Shown here: piece by piece, positions 1 to 9,997 of the stretch | How positions within the stretch are numbered: position 1 is the first letter of the stretch | Layout of the letters: the number at the start of each line of letters is the position of its first letter | Assembly: GCF_041146795.1 (NCBI RefSeq) | Contig: NC_135170.1 | Coordinates: forward strand, 24,546,033-24,610,032 | Source of the DNA: Maylandia zebra | Lineage: Eukaryota; Chordata; Actinopteri; Cichliformes; Cichlidae | Length of the DNA stretch: 64,000 nt | Reading direction: 5' to 3' | The notes under the pieces: generated by a model | Databases searched by the model: none | What the model was told of the DNA's origin: nothing | Seen by the model: the letters and a program-made list of their open reading frames with translations, nothing else | Made by a program: the position numbers and the translations under genes

Positions 1-275
1 ATACAAAGAGTTGAGTCTGATGTTTATTAAATTTATATTACTTATAGATAACAGCATACACTAACAGTTTCTTTTTTTGTATATCATTATTTGAGTAGTT
101 GTGACTGAATAACATGAGAATATTCCCCTGTTTGCTTTGTTCATGATTTTAATAATAAATATTATAAGAAAAAAAAATAAAACTGTATTTGAAGGTGGTG
201 GGTTTTCAGTGTTTGTTGGAGGAGTCGTTTATCAGGATGTGAAAGGTCATCAAAAAGCAGAAGTATCAGTGAGGA
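1..275. other. 3' flank of the first V segment
   Basis: This is AT-rich DNA just 3' (minus strand) of the first V segment. The right half, with the motifs ggtggtgggttt and aaaaagcagaagtatcagtgag, is also found next to the RSS of the V segments at 6.6 and 13.0 kb. It therefore belongs to the duplicated V cassette. I see no gene here. Confidence 0.5.
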
Positions 276-303
276 GGTTTTTGTCACAGTGTAAATCACT
301 GTG
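276..303 (-). promoter_or_regulatory. RSS of VL1, 12-bp spacer
   Basis: Read on the minus strand, a consensus heptamer CACAGTG (297-303) is followed by a 12-bp spacer and the nonamer ACAAAAACC (276-284). The signal is intact although the V segment beside it is not. The spacer ends in CACTGTG, the mirror image of the heptamer. Confidence 0.85.
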
Positions 304-746
304 ATACGAATTCATTAACAGTGCTGTCCCATGTCTTACAGTAATAGACTGCAGAGTCTCCCTCCTCCACATTGTTGATGATCAAACGATAATCTTTTGT
401 TGACTGATGAGTGGATGTGAATTTTGGAGAAGAGAACCCAGAGCCATAGGTTGGAGAACTATTTCTATGATAAAAAAAAAGCACAAACTGAGGAACTCCT
501 CCTGGAATCTGTTTATACCAATAGACAGTGCTACAGTCCCCAGGTTACAGTCCATGGTGGCTGTGTCTCCTTTCCTCACTGATACAACAGGAGGTTTCTG
601 TGTCAGCACCGTTACACCACTCACACCTGCAAACAACAAAAAGACATGAAGTCAAGAGAAACACACTGACATTTGAGGTCTATTTGTCAGTATATTTTAA
701 CTTTACATGTTAGAGCAGTGATGAGAGCACAGAGAGTCACCACTAT
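304..746 (-). pseudogene. Ig light chain V segment VL1, pseudogene
   Basis: This is a two-exon V segment: leader 707-746 and V exon 304-626, with acceptor TTGTTTGCAG and donor GTAAAG. Framework regions match the intact copies downstream: FR1 has VTVLTQKPP and the first Cys in MDCNLGT, and FR3 ends in DSAVYYCKTWDS. Two lesions are visible. The leader start codon is ATA where all other copies have ATG. In CDR1 a short deletion shifts the frame between NLGTV and the Trp of WYKQ, so the two halves of the V exon lie in different frames. The RSS and promoter region remain. It could still act as a gene-conversion donor, but I see no evidence for that. Confidence 0.85.
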
Positions 747-1377
747 GTTGTCAGTATGGTCTAAGAACTGAGTGGAGAGGCAATGGTGGAAGAGCTATTT
801 AATAACAGGAGGAGGAGCATTGGAGTTTTTTTTTTTTTTTTGTCTTGCCTGTATTACTAATATTGTTATTATTATCACTAGTGTTAGTAATGCCTTGTCA
901 TCTTCTTCTTCTTTTTTCCCTCTGTTCATTTTTAGTTTGTTTGTTTGATTGTTGTTTTTAACAATCTAACAAAGCTCTGCTACTTAACTGATCAGACCAG
1001 AAGTTTAACTGACTTGATGCAAGTGTTTCTTTAATTTTTTGGAACAGCATATATTTTCTGTACTTCTCTTTCACTGGATGTTTCTAAATGATTTTTCATA
1101 GTTTGGAAATTTTAAGCTTAAAACTTAATGTTGTTGGAAATGTTAATGTTAATGTCATTGCTTCACTTGCTACATTTTCAGACTTTTTTGTTTTTTATGA
1201 CCTTTATAGTTTTTGACATTTTTATGGCATTTATATTTTCTAAATGCCCTTTGTGTATTTTCAGGCTGCAGCCTCTGTGCTCCTGTGCTGATGGTCTTTG
1301 CTCCACCCAGCACTGATAAACAACCCCCTCTGCTACTTAACTGCAGCAGGGGCTGATTGGCTAATTAGGTTCTCCCA
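747..1377. other. V promoter region, then unassigned DNA
   Basis: The first ~70 bases are the VL1 promoter. They carry a TATA-like tatttaata and the aggaggaggagc block seen upstream of every V segment in the window. From about 835 to 880 the sequence resembles the DNA upstream of VL7 at 20.74 kb. The rest is AT-rich, and I recognise nothing in it. Confidence 0.4.
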
Positions 1378-1414
1378 ATAGGGCTTTGGAGTTGACGTCA
1401 CGCCGCAGTGCATT

Positions 1415-1828
1415 GTGGGATCGCGGCGCCATGTCAGTAGGCCAGGAAGCAGAACAAGCGCACAGTGTTGGAGTGTTGGAATCGGGACTGCCAGAACCAT
1501 GCTCAAAATCAGCGCAAAAGACTGGGGCTGTAAGGGGGTGTATCGCGACAGATTGCGCCCAGACGCCAAGAGACGGTACTTTGAAAAAATTGCGTGCATC
1601 GGTAATGTGGACCCGTATGAAATAAGGAAGTGTAGTGGAAACCCAGATGACCACTGTGACCTCGTTGTGTGGACACAGAGAGACCTTGCTGTGATACGCA
1701 TCTTCCCTGATGTGGATTTCTGGGAACCGCGTTTAAGCCAAGCACAAGATTTCTTTCTTAAAGTGTGCCTTCCTGAACTTGTTGGGAAATACTTCTCCAA
1801 ACAATGTGCTGCTCTAAATAGCCTGTAA
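1415..1828 (+). pseudogene. C-terminal fragment of a YqaJ-like transposon protein
   Basis: This open frame of 137 codons starts almost at the transposon end. Residues such as RYFEKIACIGNVDPYEI and, near the C-terminus, FWEPRLSQAQDFFLKVCLPEL resemble the last part of YqaJ-type exonuclease/recombinase proteins carried by fish transposons (from memory). Those proteins are several hundred residues long, so the N-terminal catalytic part is missing, probably by internal deletion. The first ~30 codons overlap the terminal inverted repeat region and are unlikely to be real coding sequence. Confidence 0.55.
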
Positions 1829-2043
1829 TGTTTCATTTTGTGGTTCAAGATTAATGCCAGCTGTGTGTTGCCATGCAAATAGTTTGCATTTCATTTTTAT
1901 GTACTTGCTAAGTACATGTGAACAGATCAAGAATAAAAAAAAAAACAAATATACTATTCTTTTCTGTTTTATTGAAACCACTTCACACAAAGTACAATTA
2001 TTCACAATGAACTACACATGCAACACAACAGCTTTATGAATAC

Positions 2044-3639
2044 TCAACAAGAGCAGGTTTCATTTTGCACTGGTTTGACAACCACACTGGGGCACATATT
2101 CACCAAAACACAGCAAACCTTAACAATCTTATCAAGCAGTGTTGTGTCTTCACCCTCACATGATATGAGTAATCGGATTGGCATTGTAGTGTGTAGCATT
2201 TTGAACTTGTTGCGCAAACTACCTATTACTCGCTCAACATGAATTCTCAGGTGGGCAATTGCTCTCGTTTGTTCAAAGTCCCTTGCATCAAGTTGACAGT
2301 AGCCTTTTGTGAAAGCTGGAATCTTGACCTCCGCACACATCATTCCTACAGCATCTCTGATGTCAAAGCCTCTGTCAGCCAATACTACGTCCCCTGGTAA
2401 CAGCTTTTGAAGAATGCCACATTCCTCTGTGATGTGTTTATCTGATGCACGCCCCCCCTCTCAGACGCATTAGTGTGAGTAAGAGCATTTGGAAACCTGT
2501 CAGTTTCTTCGATATTGGCAGGAAATCTTTGACAGTGTTGAAGAGGGACATTAAGACAGCATAACAATGTAGTCCAGTGTAATATCTTACTTTTTCAGTA
2601 TCATCCTTTAAGAAATGTTCATTCAGCTCTGTCTTTTGCAACTGTGATTGAAGCAGTCTGTTCTCCTCCAACAGCCAGTTTATTTCTGCTCTGCCCTGTT
2701 CATTGCTCACACAATCCTTCGTCTGCCCTTTAGCTTCTGTGACGCTGTTTGTCCGATCACCACTGTCCACATTTGCAGCTGGTACCTCAACCTCCACTTG
2801 TCCAACACAACTGCTGTCCACTGCCTCCATGACATTGTAATTTTGTTGTTGGTCTTCTGTCAGATCTTCATCGATCACTTCTGCATGGGGCACACCTTCA
2901 GACTCTGCAGCTGCATAACGAAAGCCTGTAAGATAAAATTAGACATAAGGTAAATGTACACCAATATTCCAATGACAGGTGTGTGATTCATCTGGAAGTT
3001 ATGTGCGGATTAGTGTACAGTGATAGCAATTTAGTATGTTTTTAGAGGGGGGGGGTTGTTGTTTACCTCCGATGGGTGCTCTTTTTCGCTTCCGTTTTGT
3101 ACGCCTTGAGTGCCGGTCCGAGTCTGATACAGGTATGTCGTCGTGCCCCATGTGCAGTGTTGGTGCCCAGTCTGGATTTGTTACATCCATTTCATATGCT
3201 GGTTTGCCTGCAATAATGCCAAATCGTAAGCTACTCAGTCGACATGACGTGGTTCTGCAGCATCACACATTAGCATGTTTTATCTCATTATCTATGACCT
3301 CAGCACATTGAAAATAACACTAAAATCCTTTCAAGAGTGATATGAATTAATTTAGAACTCACCGGAAAGAAAATACCGTGAGAAAACCAAAAAAAAGCTG
3401 GGGATTGCAGAGAACTCGATATCCGCTCATCTCACCGCTGCAATCCAAGCCTGACGTCTTTGTTTAGTAATATCGGATACATGGGATCCCTCACGTTGCC
3501 TCCAGGACGGAAAACGATGAAAAGAGAGCCCATTATCCAGCTTCTTGCCTTCACGATCGTGTGATCTAACGTTGCAACCGACAACACAACACGTACGATC
3601 CATAGCTGAAATGGTATCCTTTGGCTGGCCTACTGTCAT
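2044..3639 (-). pseudogene. THAP-domain DDE transposase remnant
   Basis: Four blocks on the minus strand form a decayed transposase gene. Block 3427-3639 has a THAP-type zinc finger start (CCVVGCNVRSHD, then LSFHRFPSW and AWIAAVR). Block 2999-3190 has a basic linker (RRTKRKRKRAP). Block 2438-2893 has an acidic stretch, a leucine-rich coiled coil (INWLLEENRLLQSQLQ) and a helix-turn-helix-like part ([30 protein letters not shown]). Block 2044-2382 has the end of the DDE domain ([36 protein letters not shown]). The central DDE segment between LMRLR and the ADRGFDI block is missing, so the enzyme cannot be active. Confidence 0.7.
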
Positions 3640-3695
3640 GGCAGACGGGGGCGTGGCCCATCTCCCGTGACATCACGCTCCAAAGCCCTATATCA

Positions 3696-3922
3696 CAGGG
3701 GTGGGCAACTCCAGGCCTTGAGGGCCGGTGTCCCTGCAGGTTTTAGATGTGTCCTTGAACCAACACACCTGCATCAAATGATTAGTTCACTACCAGGCCT
3801 CCGGAGAATTTCAAGACATGTTAAGGAGGTAATTTTGCAATTTAAATCAGCTGTATTGGATCAAGGACACATTTAAACATGCAGGACACCGGCCCTTGAG
3901 GCCTGGAGTCCCACCACCCCTG
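3696..3922. mobile_element. hAT-like MITE
   Basis: This 227-bp element has long imperfect inverted ends. The left end begins CAGGGGTGGGCAACTCCAGG and the right end finishes CCTGGAGTCCCACCACCCCTG. The inner parts GGGCCGGTGTCC and GGACACCGGCCC also pair. It has no coding capacity. The ends look like a common fish hAT-derived MITE. I cannot confirm an 8-bp target duplication. It starts only four bases beyond the target duplication of the preceding transposon. Confidence 0.7.
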
Positions 3923-5059
3923 AGCTAGACAGCTGAAAAGCTGCACAAGCAGTCTGATCAAGGAACTCGAAGTGTAAACAAAATGTCACCAACCCTGCAA
4001 CATTGTATGCGTGTCAGGTCCTTTCAATAACATGGATTACCTGAATAAAAGCACTGAATTAAAAACATTCTTTTTCCTTTTTAGTGAACAGAATAAAGTT
4101 TTCAGTTAGTGTGAAAGTAGTCACTAATGTAACCTTTAGTGAAGTAAATATTCAAGAACATCAGCATCATCCAAAAATGTCAAAATGTCACATTAACAAT
4201 ATCTAACAGTGTTCTCTAGACAGTGATACATTTAAATTTAGCAAAATTCAAATCAAAGTTTAATTTTTGAATAAAGCACAAGTTTAAGCATCAACTATAA
4301 CAACTATAAACCATTCCAAAATTAATCAATTTCAGCTCCTTTGGTGTAAATGCAATCAAAAACAGGTGCACGACACAGGCAATAATGAAAGAACAATCAA
4401 AACAGAAATGATTTTACACCTGGAAGTCACTGGCATTTTCCCCTTTTACTTTTTCTGAGTGTTTCTTCACTAGTTTTGCATTTGGCTATGGTCAGTGTCA
4501 TAGCTGGTAGAATGAAGAAAAAAATGGACTCCAACTCCTCCAGTATGGCACATCAATATGTCCCATTGTCAGAAGGTTTGTTGTGTCTCCCAGCACAGTC
4601 CCAACAGGATGGAGAAGATTCCAGGAGACAGTCAGTTACTCTAGGACAGGTGGACGGGGGTGCAGAAGGTCCCTAACCCATCAGCAGGACTGATATCAGT
4701 TGTTTGTGTAGGGAAGAACAAACAGGATGAGCATTGTGAGAGCCCTGCAAGAAGCCTTTAAAATGTTAAGCTGCCTGTAACATTGTTCAGGATGACCATT
4801 TGTGACCACTCGTGTATATCCAAATAGTGACACACAGACCTCTACAGGCTAGCCAACAGCACCCTGACTGTCATTAGGTATCAGACATAATCCTTGGACA
4901 CATTGTCGAATCCTGCACTGGTGCAGTCCTGTACCTACTAGTACTTACTGATACACGACAATACTCATGAGGAAAGAACAAACAGGCAGTTCCTGAAGAC
5001 CAAGTGAACTGTATAAGAGTAGAGTTGAGAGTAGAGCTGCAGTAAAGATTAGTTATAGA
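3923..5059. other. Intergenic, nothing recognised
   Basis: This is AT-rich DNA with short open frames only. I see no V, C or transposon signature. The frame at 4476-4676 has no recognisable domain. Confidence 0.4.
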
Positions 5060-5800
5060 GCTGAACTCCATTTAGTTTATTTTATCATGGGAAGTTAATG
5101 GACCAAACCAAAGAAGTAAACAGTTAACTGCCTCTAATTTACCAAATTATAGTAAAATGCAGCCTGAAAATATAATAATATGAATTACATTTTATAATCC
5201 AGGAAAGTTCCATCTCACTTAACAGAGAGCTGACATAACTTCATTTGCATGAAGTTATAAAAGACATCGAGAACTGCAGATGTATCCTGGACAGGAAGAG
5301 AGGGAGGAGGAGATGTGATGCTTCATTAACTGAGTGTGAAGATTTATTTACAAATTTACAACCAACGTTTTAGACATTTCTCTTTGTGTAGCCAGGCAGA
5401 ATTGTGTAATGTTACTTGCCAGTCTACAGATATGGAAACACATACATTTTTGGAGCACTTATTTAGAGTAAGAGTGGAAATTTTACATATGTGGTTACAC
5501 ACTGATTATGCTCTCGAATCTTCATCTTACTTATATGTAACAATTTCAGGTTAGTCATTTTGAATTTATGTTAGTGGCTACTTTGAAACTGTATTCTTCG
5601 CTTTTAAAAAGGAAAACAAATGTTGTATATCTAATATCGAATGCTTTTATTTGATGTATGAAAAATAGCAGTTCATTTTAATATCTGCAAATAAACACGT
5701 GACTTAAGCAGTTTGCTTTATACTGATTTCTAACTTGTAAACTTTGCAATGAGCAAACAGCACAAGTAGTAAAGAGGCATATTCTAAATGCTTTGTCAAC
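5060..5800 (-). repeat. Relic of the 3' flank of a lost CL exon
   Basis: This stretch is homologous to the DNA 3' of the constant exon at 9.4 kb. Shared blocks include actccatttagt, agagagctgac, the gcatcctggacaggaag motif, aatgcttttatt (which holds AATAAA on the minus strand, 5646-5651) and gatttctaacttgtaaac followed by gagcaaacagcacaag. In the intact cassette these blocks lead into the C exon. Here the C exon is absent and the similarity stops near 5,800. It is therefore a cassette that lost its constant exon. Confidence 0.65.
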
Positions 5801-5819
5801 ATGTCATTTCCCTCATCAA

Positions 5820-5935
5820 TCTGTTTATATTTGCTGCAAATGAGTGGAAATGTTAAATGTCGTTCAGATTCCTTAAAAGCTGTAGTATATCTTATTCAGG
5901 TCTTGGTCACAGTCTGAATTACTCTTCCATGTGAG
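5820..5935 (-). pseudogene. Possible V-segment 3' end/RSS relic
   Basis: The sequence aaatgttaaatgtcgttcagattcc...aaaagctgt...ggtcacagtctgaatt aligns by eye with the flank and RSS of the V relic at 17.9-18.0 kb. The heptamer and nonamer are both eroded, and no V frame is readable. This is a weak call based on similarity between two places in the window. Confidence 0.35.
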
Positions 5936-6610
5936 GAGGAGTGAGACAAGGGAGGTTAGGGGTGGGTTTTTATAATCGATTTATCAATTAAAATCGATTC
6001 TGGCTTGGATAACGTGAAATCGATTCATTAAAATCCTGAGTCTAAAAATCTGTTTTCTGCATTATTCGCTTGCTTGTTACGCGCAAGTCTACCATTGTTT
6101 ACAGCCTGTCGGCTGTTGTTGTTTCTTTCCTTTTACTTACTTCCGAAAAGAAAACCTAATTTCTGCCGTTCAATATACTGAACAAATGTAAACTTTTTAA
6201 AATTATGCTAAATGCAAAACGCTTAGCTCTCTCTCTAATAAAACCGCTGTAACGTCAGAGGTAATGTTCATATGTTGATTAATGGTTTTCTTTCGTTTTT
6301 GATGTACTGCAGAATATTTTTATATACATTCATCCCAGTTTTGAAGTGATTGAAATGTGAAAAGGATTTTTTTTTTATTGTCGAAGTGTGTTTTGCACCG
6401 GTGAGCCTGTGTTATAAAAATGCCCTAACTCTTTTGAGAACTGCATAACGAGTGTTATAATGATTTTCCTGTAAGAAATGAGCAAAATCTTGACTGAGAA
6501 AAACTGCAGACAACACATTATCTGCAGTTGGTGGGTTTACATTGAGTTTTCTTGATCTCTCAGTTATCAGGATGTGGAAGAGTGTCAAAAAGCAGAAGTA
6601 TCAGTGAGGA
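5936..6610. other. Intergenic between cassette relic and VL2
   Basis: Near 5,970-6,030 several aatcgatt-type palindromes occur, perhaps the end of an unidentified repeat. From about 6,480 the sequence is the 3' flank of VL2 (aaaactgcag...ttatctgcagttggtgggtt), shared with the flank of VL4 at 12.85 kb. I see no C exon or J segment here, although one would be expected in a complete cassette. Confidence 0.4.
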
Positions 6611-6638
6611 GGTTTTTGTCACAGTGTAAATCACTGTG
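6611..6638 (-). promoter_or_regulatory. RSS of VL2, 12-bp spacer
   Basis: A consensus heptamer (6632-6638) and a consensus nonamer (6611-6619) on the minus strand are separated by exactly 12 bp. The stop codon that ends the open frame lies inside the heptamer, as expected for an unrearranged V segment. Confidence 0.9.
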
Positions 6639-7088
6639 ATGCGTACTCATTAACAGAGCTGTCCCATGTCTTACAGTAATAGACTGCAGAGTCTCCCTCC
6701 TCCACATTGTTGATAATCAAACAATAATCTGATGTTGACTGATGAGTGGATGTGAATTTTGGAGAGGAGAACCCAGAGCCATAGTCTGGAGAACTATAGT
6801 CATGACGAAATTTCAGCACATACTGAGGAACTCCTCCTGGAATCTGTTTATACCACCGAGCAGACTGGTCAGTAACAGTCCCCAGGTTACAGTCCATGGT
6901 GGCTGTCTCTCCTTTCCTCACTGATACAACAGGTTTCTGTGTCACCACTGTAACACCACTCACACCTGCAAACAACAATAAGACATGGAGTCAAGAGAAA
7001 CACACCGACATTAGTATATATGTGTGCAATAATAGTCAAAGTACTTACTTGGTAGAGCAGTGATGAGAGCACAGAGAGTCACCAGCAT
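6639..7088 (-). CDS. Ig light chain V segment VL2 (sigma-like)
   Basis: The leader exon is 7049-7088 (MLVTLCALITALP, donor GTAAGT) and the V exon is 6639-6965 (acceptor TTGTTTGCAG). The split codon rejoins in frame. The mature domain begins around VTVVTQKP. It has the two canonical Cys (MDCNLGT and AVYYCKT), the core Trp (ARWYKQIPGG) and CDR3-proximal KTWDSSVNEY. It would encode the antigen-binding variable domain of a light chain after joining to J. FR1 is one residue shorter than in its neighbours (KPVV instead of KPPVV). FR3 has an extra Cys (DYCLII where others have DYRLII), which might disturb folding. No stop or frameshift is seen. Assignment to sigma/L2 is from memory of teleost sequences. 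Confidence 0.85.
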
Positions 7089-7140
7089 GATGTCGACGTG
7101 AACTAAGAACTGATTTGAAGAAAAGGTGCTGGAGGAGCCA

Positions 7141-7168
7141 TTTAATACAACTAACAGGAGGAGGAGCT
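7141..7168 (-). promoter_or_regulatory. VL2 promoter: TATA-like box and GCTCCTCCTCCTG block
   Basis: Upstream of the leader on the minus strand lies a TATA-like TATTAAA (7141-7147). About 10 bp further lies AGCTCCTCCTCCTG (7155-7168). The same pair is present before every V segment of the window. I do not see the ATGCAAAT octamer typical of Ig promoters at this position. Confidence 0.55.
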
Positions 7169-8112
7169 GTGTCTCCTCCTTTCACCCTATTACGTCATCA
7201 TAACATGGGATGGAAAAGCATACCAAGGCCTCCAGAAGCACAAAGGGAATAATACTGACAATAAAACAAAATGGGAAATAAAAACTAGACATACAAATAG
7301 CAAAAGAAGATTGATCTGCTATGTGGGTGACACACAAGCTCAAAAAACTGGGGAGAATTTTGCAGGAAAAAATCAAATTTGTGTTTTTGTTACACCTCAA
7401 AAGCAATGTAGGTCACAACAGCAAGAGACGGTGTGGTCACATAAATGCCACCCACTCACAAAATCTTTGGACGTGCAATAAAATTGTAATATTTCGGGAC
7501 AATAACTTTAAGTCTAAGAAAGAAGCCAGGCTGTGAAATCCCTGTAGAGACCATGGTGCTGTATTTTGGAGTAATTAAAGAGGATGTTGTGATTAAAAAA
7601 GGACTGGTACTGTATTCATGAAAATATTGTTCATTGTTGGTTACAAAAAAATAACACAAAGAACTGGTATAAACTTGTACTGCCAAGTCTTGAACAATGG
7701 ATGAACATTGTAAAACAAGTCTTTATAAGGGAAATCTTTATGAGAGGAGACGCCTTTTCACAAAGCGCGAAATGGATTGCCTTCATGTGTCATGGTCACA
7801 GGTCTTCTGCCCAGTGTTTTGTGTTTTTCATTCAGTTTTGTTCCTCTTAGATATCTATGGATATCTATGGATAATTGCTTATATTACTGTCATTATTAAA
7901 GTTAATGATGCCAGGACAGTGAGATCATCTTATTAAATAATTAAATAAATACCAGAAAATGAAAAATACCATTTTTAGATGAATAAATAATAAAAATACA
8001 GTTTGTAAAAAAGCTACATCCTGAATGAGACAGACTTACCTACTGGTTATTTGTAATGGTTTTAATGTTCAATGCAAAACAGCAAATAACAGAAAAATGA
8101 TGCAGAAAGGTT
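7169..8112. other. Intergenic, nothing recognised
   Basis: This is AT-rich DNA with short frames only. I recognise no gene or repeat before the LTR-like element that starts at 8113. Confidence 0.35.
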
Positions 8113-8683
8113 TGTTATGACCCAGGTCATGATCGTGTGTTGTTTGTGCATTTGTAAGTTCCAGGTGAAGGCGGATCATTGGCGGAGGATGGACTGAGGC
8201 TGGCTATAAAGTGGGACCTGTCAAGACTGGTGGCCTGTCTACTTCCTGCTTCCAAACAAGCTGTGCATTTAGCCCTGTGTCTTGTGTAGCGTGCTGTGTA
8301 TGTGACCATTTCTGTAATGAGAAGAGCTTGGTTGTCTTGTATATATTGGAAATAGTGTAAATAGACCTTTTCTTGTTGATCTGGTAGCTGTAGGGGTGGG
8401 AAGCCTTTTTCTTTTAAGACCTTTATCTCCTGTTTAGGTTAGGGAGACGGGTAATAGGCCTGCATTTTCTTTCGGGTGTCTCGTTATAGGTAAGTCAGTT
8501 CTGTTTCATTTCAAGAGTGTATTTTTGTTGCTTTGGCCATGCCCACGCTGATGCTTTCAACCTTTCGAAATTAAAAAACATATCTGGTTGTTGTGAAACT
8601 TCAATACTGTGGCAGGATTGGGAGCAGGGAGCGGGGGCATTATAATTTCTTCTTTTTTTTTTCCCATAGGCCGGGGTGTAACA
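8113..8683. mobile_element. Solo LTR-like element with GGTT target duplication
   Basis: This 571-bp block starts TGTTATGACCC and ends GGGTGTAACA, so it has the TG...CA ends and short inverted termini typical of LTRs. It is flanked by GGTT on both sides (8109-8112 and 8684-8687), a 4-bp target duplication. A TATAAA lies at 8215-8220. No gag or pol frame is present, so it is best read as a solo LTR of an LTR retrotransposon in plus orientation. I cannot name the family. Confidence 0.65.
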
Positions 8684-8689
8684 GGTTTA

Positions 8690-9384
8690 GTTTCATAACT
8701 GGACTCCATTTAGTGTTCCTTAGTAAAGTAAATAAAGTTATGTTTAGGCAAAAATCGAACAGTATTCAGCTTTCTCTGAATGGTCAAATGATATGAACTG
8801 AAACATTGCTAGTAAACAGTACTGTATTTTATTTTACAGAGAGCTGATACTTTATTTACTTGAGGTTATAAATGAGTTACTAAGACCTGCAGCTGCATCC
8901 TGGACATGAAGAAACATCAAGTCTACAACAATCATTTTAGACCAGTGACACTTGCCCTCTCTCTTACTGAGGAAGAATTATTAAATGATGCTCTCTAGTG
9001 TACAAATATTACATAACGCGTAATTCAGAACATACTTATGTTTTAACTATGGGAACAATACGATTAAAAATTGTGTGCTTGTGAGTAATTTTTTTCTTCT
9101 TTGTTCCCCTCTCTAAAATTTCCCAGTTCATTTCAGTTACATTAAATGTCTGCTGACAGTGACACAATTTCTTATTTACTCACAAGAAAACACATTTTTC
9201 AAACCAATGCTTTTATTGATTTAATACAAAACACGAATTCCTGGAAATACTTGTTAATGGCCAGCAAATGAATACATGACTAAAATATTTTGCTTTATAT
9301 TGATTTCTAACATGTAAAGACTGTAATGAGCAAACAGCACAAGCAGTAAAGAAGCAGATTTTAAAAGCACACTCTGGTCCTCGA
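8690..9384 (-). other. 3' UTR and 3' flank of the CL exon
   Basis: On the minus strand this follows the constant exon. Further downstream it holds the motif (gcatcctgg...gaagaaacatcaag and flanks) that recurs at 5.1, 14.9, 21.9 and 25.6 kb. Because only this copy is still attached to a full-length C exon, the repeated motif can be recognised as C-exon 3' flank. Confidence 0.6.
9212..9217 (-). terminator. Poly(A) signal for the CL transcript
   Basis: AATAAA on the minus strand lies 168 bp past the normal end of the constant-domain frame (TAG at 9385-9387). The matching position in the relic cassette also has AATAAA (5646-5651). Confidence 0.6.
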
Positions 9385-9429
9385 CTATTCAGTGGGACAT
9401 TCTGACTTCTTGATGGTTTTCTCTGAAGT

Positions 9430-9707
9430 CTACGAGCCCAAAGACACTTTACATGTATAAACCTTATCCATGTTCCAGTCTGATGTCTGGATGGTCAGAG
9501 AGCTGCTGATTTGGTAAGTCTGGTCTGGTCTCTGAACAGCAGTGCTGGTCGAGATCCCACTGCTCACTGGACTCCCAGCAGCCAACCAGCTCACATCTGC
9601 AAAAGGCAAAGACTGACTGGACAGACAGACCAGAGAAGCTGTATCGGACTGGAGCTCAGCACTGGACGGAGGGAAGACTGTCAGGACAGGAGGAGGGAGG
9701 CTGGAGC
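9430..9707 (-). CDS. Ig light chain constant exon with premature stop
   Basis: This is a C1-set Ig domain exon. The acceptor TTTTCAG ends at 9708 and the exon opens in phase 1, as Ig C exons do. Landmarks in order are PPPVLTVFPPSSAEL, the first Cys in ASLVCLSSQS, the Trp in VSWLAAGSPV, SSSLTIQ and the second Cys in VYTCKVSLGS. The frame then meets TAG at 9430-9432. Beyond it the same frame continues TSEKTIKKSECPTE to a second TAG at 9385-9387. One codon (likely CAG to TAG) has therefore removed the last ~15 residues, including the Cys that normally pairs with the heavy chain. If translated, the chain would have to associate non-covalently; otherwise the exon is a pseudogene. It is the only full-length C exon in the window. 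Confidence 0.85.
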
Positions 9708-9997
9708 CTGAAAATATATGAAGGATGTTCCAGGGAAAAAAAAAACAGAAAAATGAATGATAGGAGGACATTTCAACCTTTCTTTCTGCCTTTTAAATGT
9801 GTTTCTGATTAATCCAAACTAAATTTCTATAAGTTCTCTTGATCTAGAAGATCTGAAGTCAGGGCAGCCTTGTAATTTGGATTAGCTGCATCTTATTACT
9901 CTACTTTAAAATGTTAAACACACCGTAACAGTAATGTATATTTATATAATGTCAATACTATCAAATTTATTCTGATTTATGTTTATTTATGTTCTTA

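Larger units (their letters stand above)
1380..3689. mobile_element. DNA transposon, THAP/DDE plus YqaJ type (ISL2EU/IS4EU-like)
   Basis: The element is bounded by inverted ends AGGGCTTTGGAG (1380-1391 and, reversed, 3678-3689), which continue imperfectly through GACGTCACG/GATGTCACG. An AT dinucleotide sits on each side (1378-1379 and 3690-3691), consistent with a 2-bp target duplication. Two divergent genes lie inside: a plus-strand ORF resembling the C-terminal part of YqaJ-type proteins, and a broken minus-strand transposase with a THAP finger. This gene pair matches what I recall of ISL2EU/IS4EU elements, which are related to PIF/Harbinger. Both genes are truncated, so this copy is non-autonomous. 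Confidence 0.75.

Noticed and set aside
1333..1878. 181-codon minus-strand frame
   Set aside because: It is antisense to the YqaJ-like transposon frame and runs across the transposon end; no domain is seen.
5940..6040. aatcgatt palindromes considered as transposon ends
   Set aside because: I could not find a matching second end or a target duplication.
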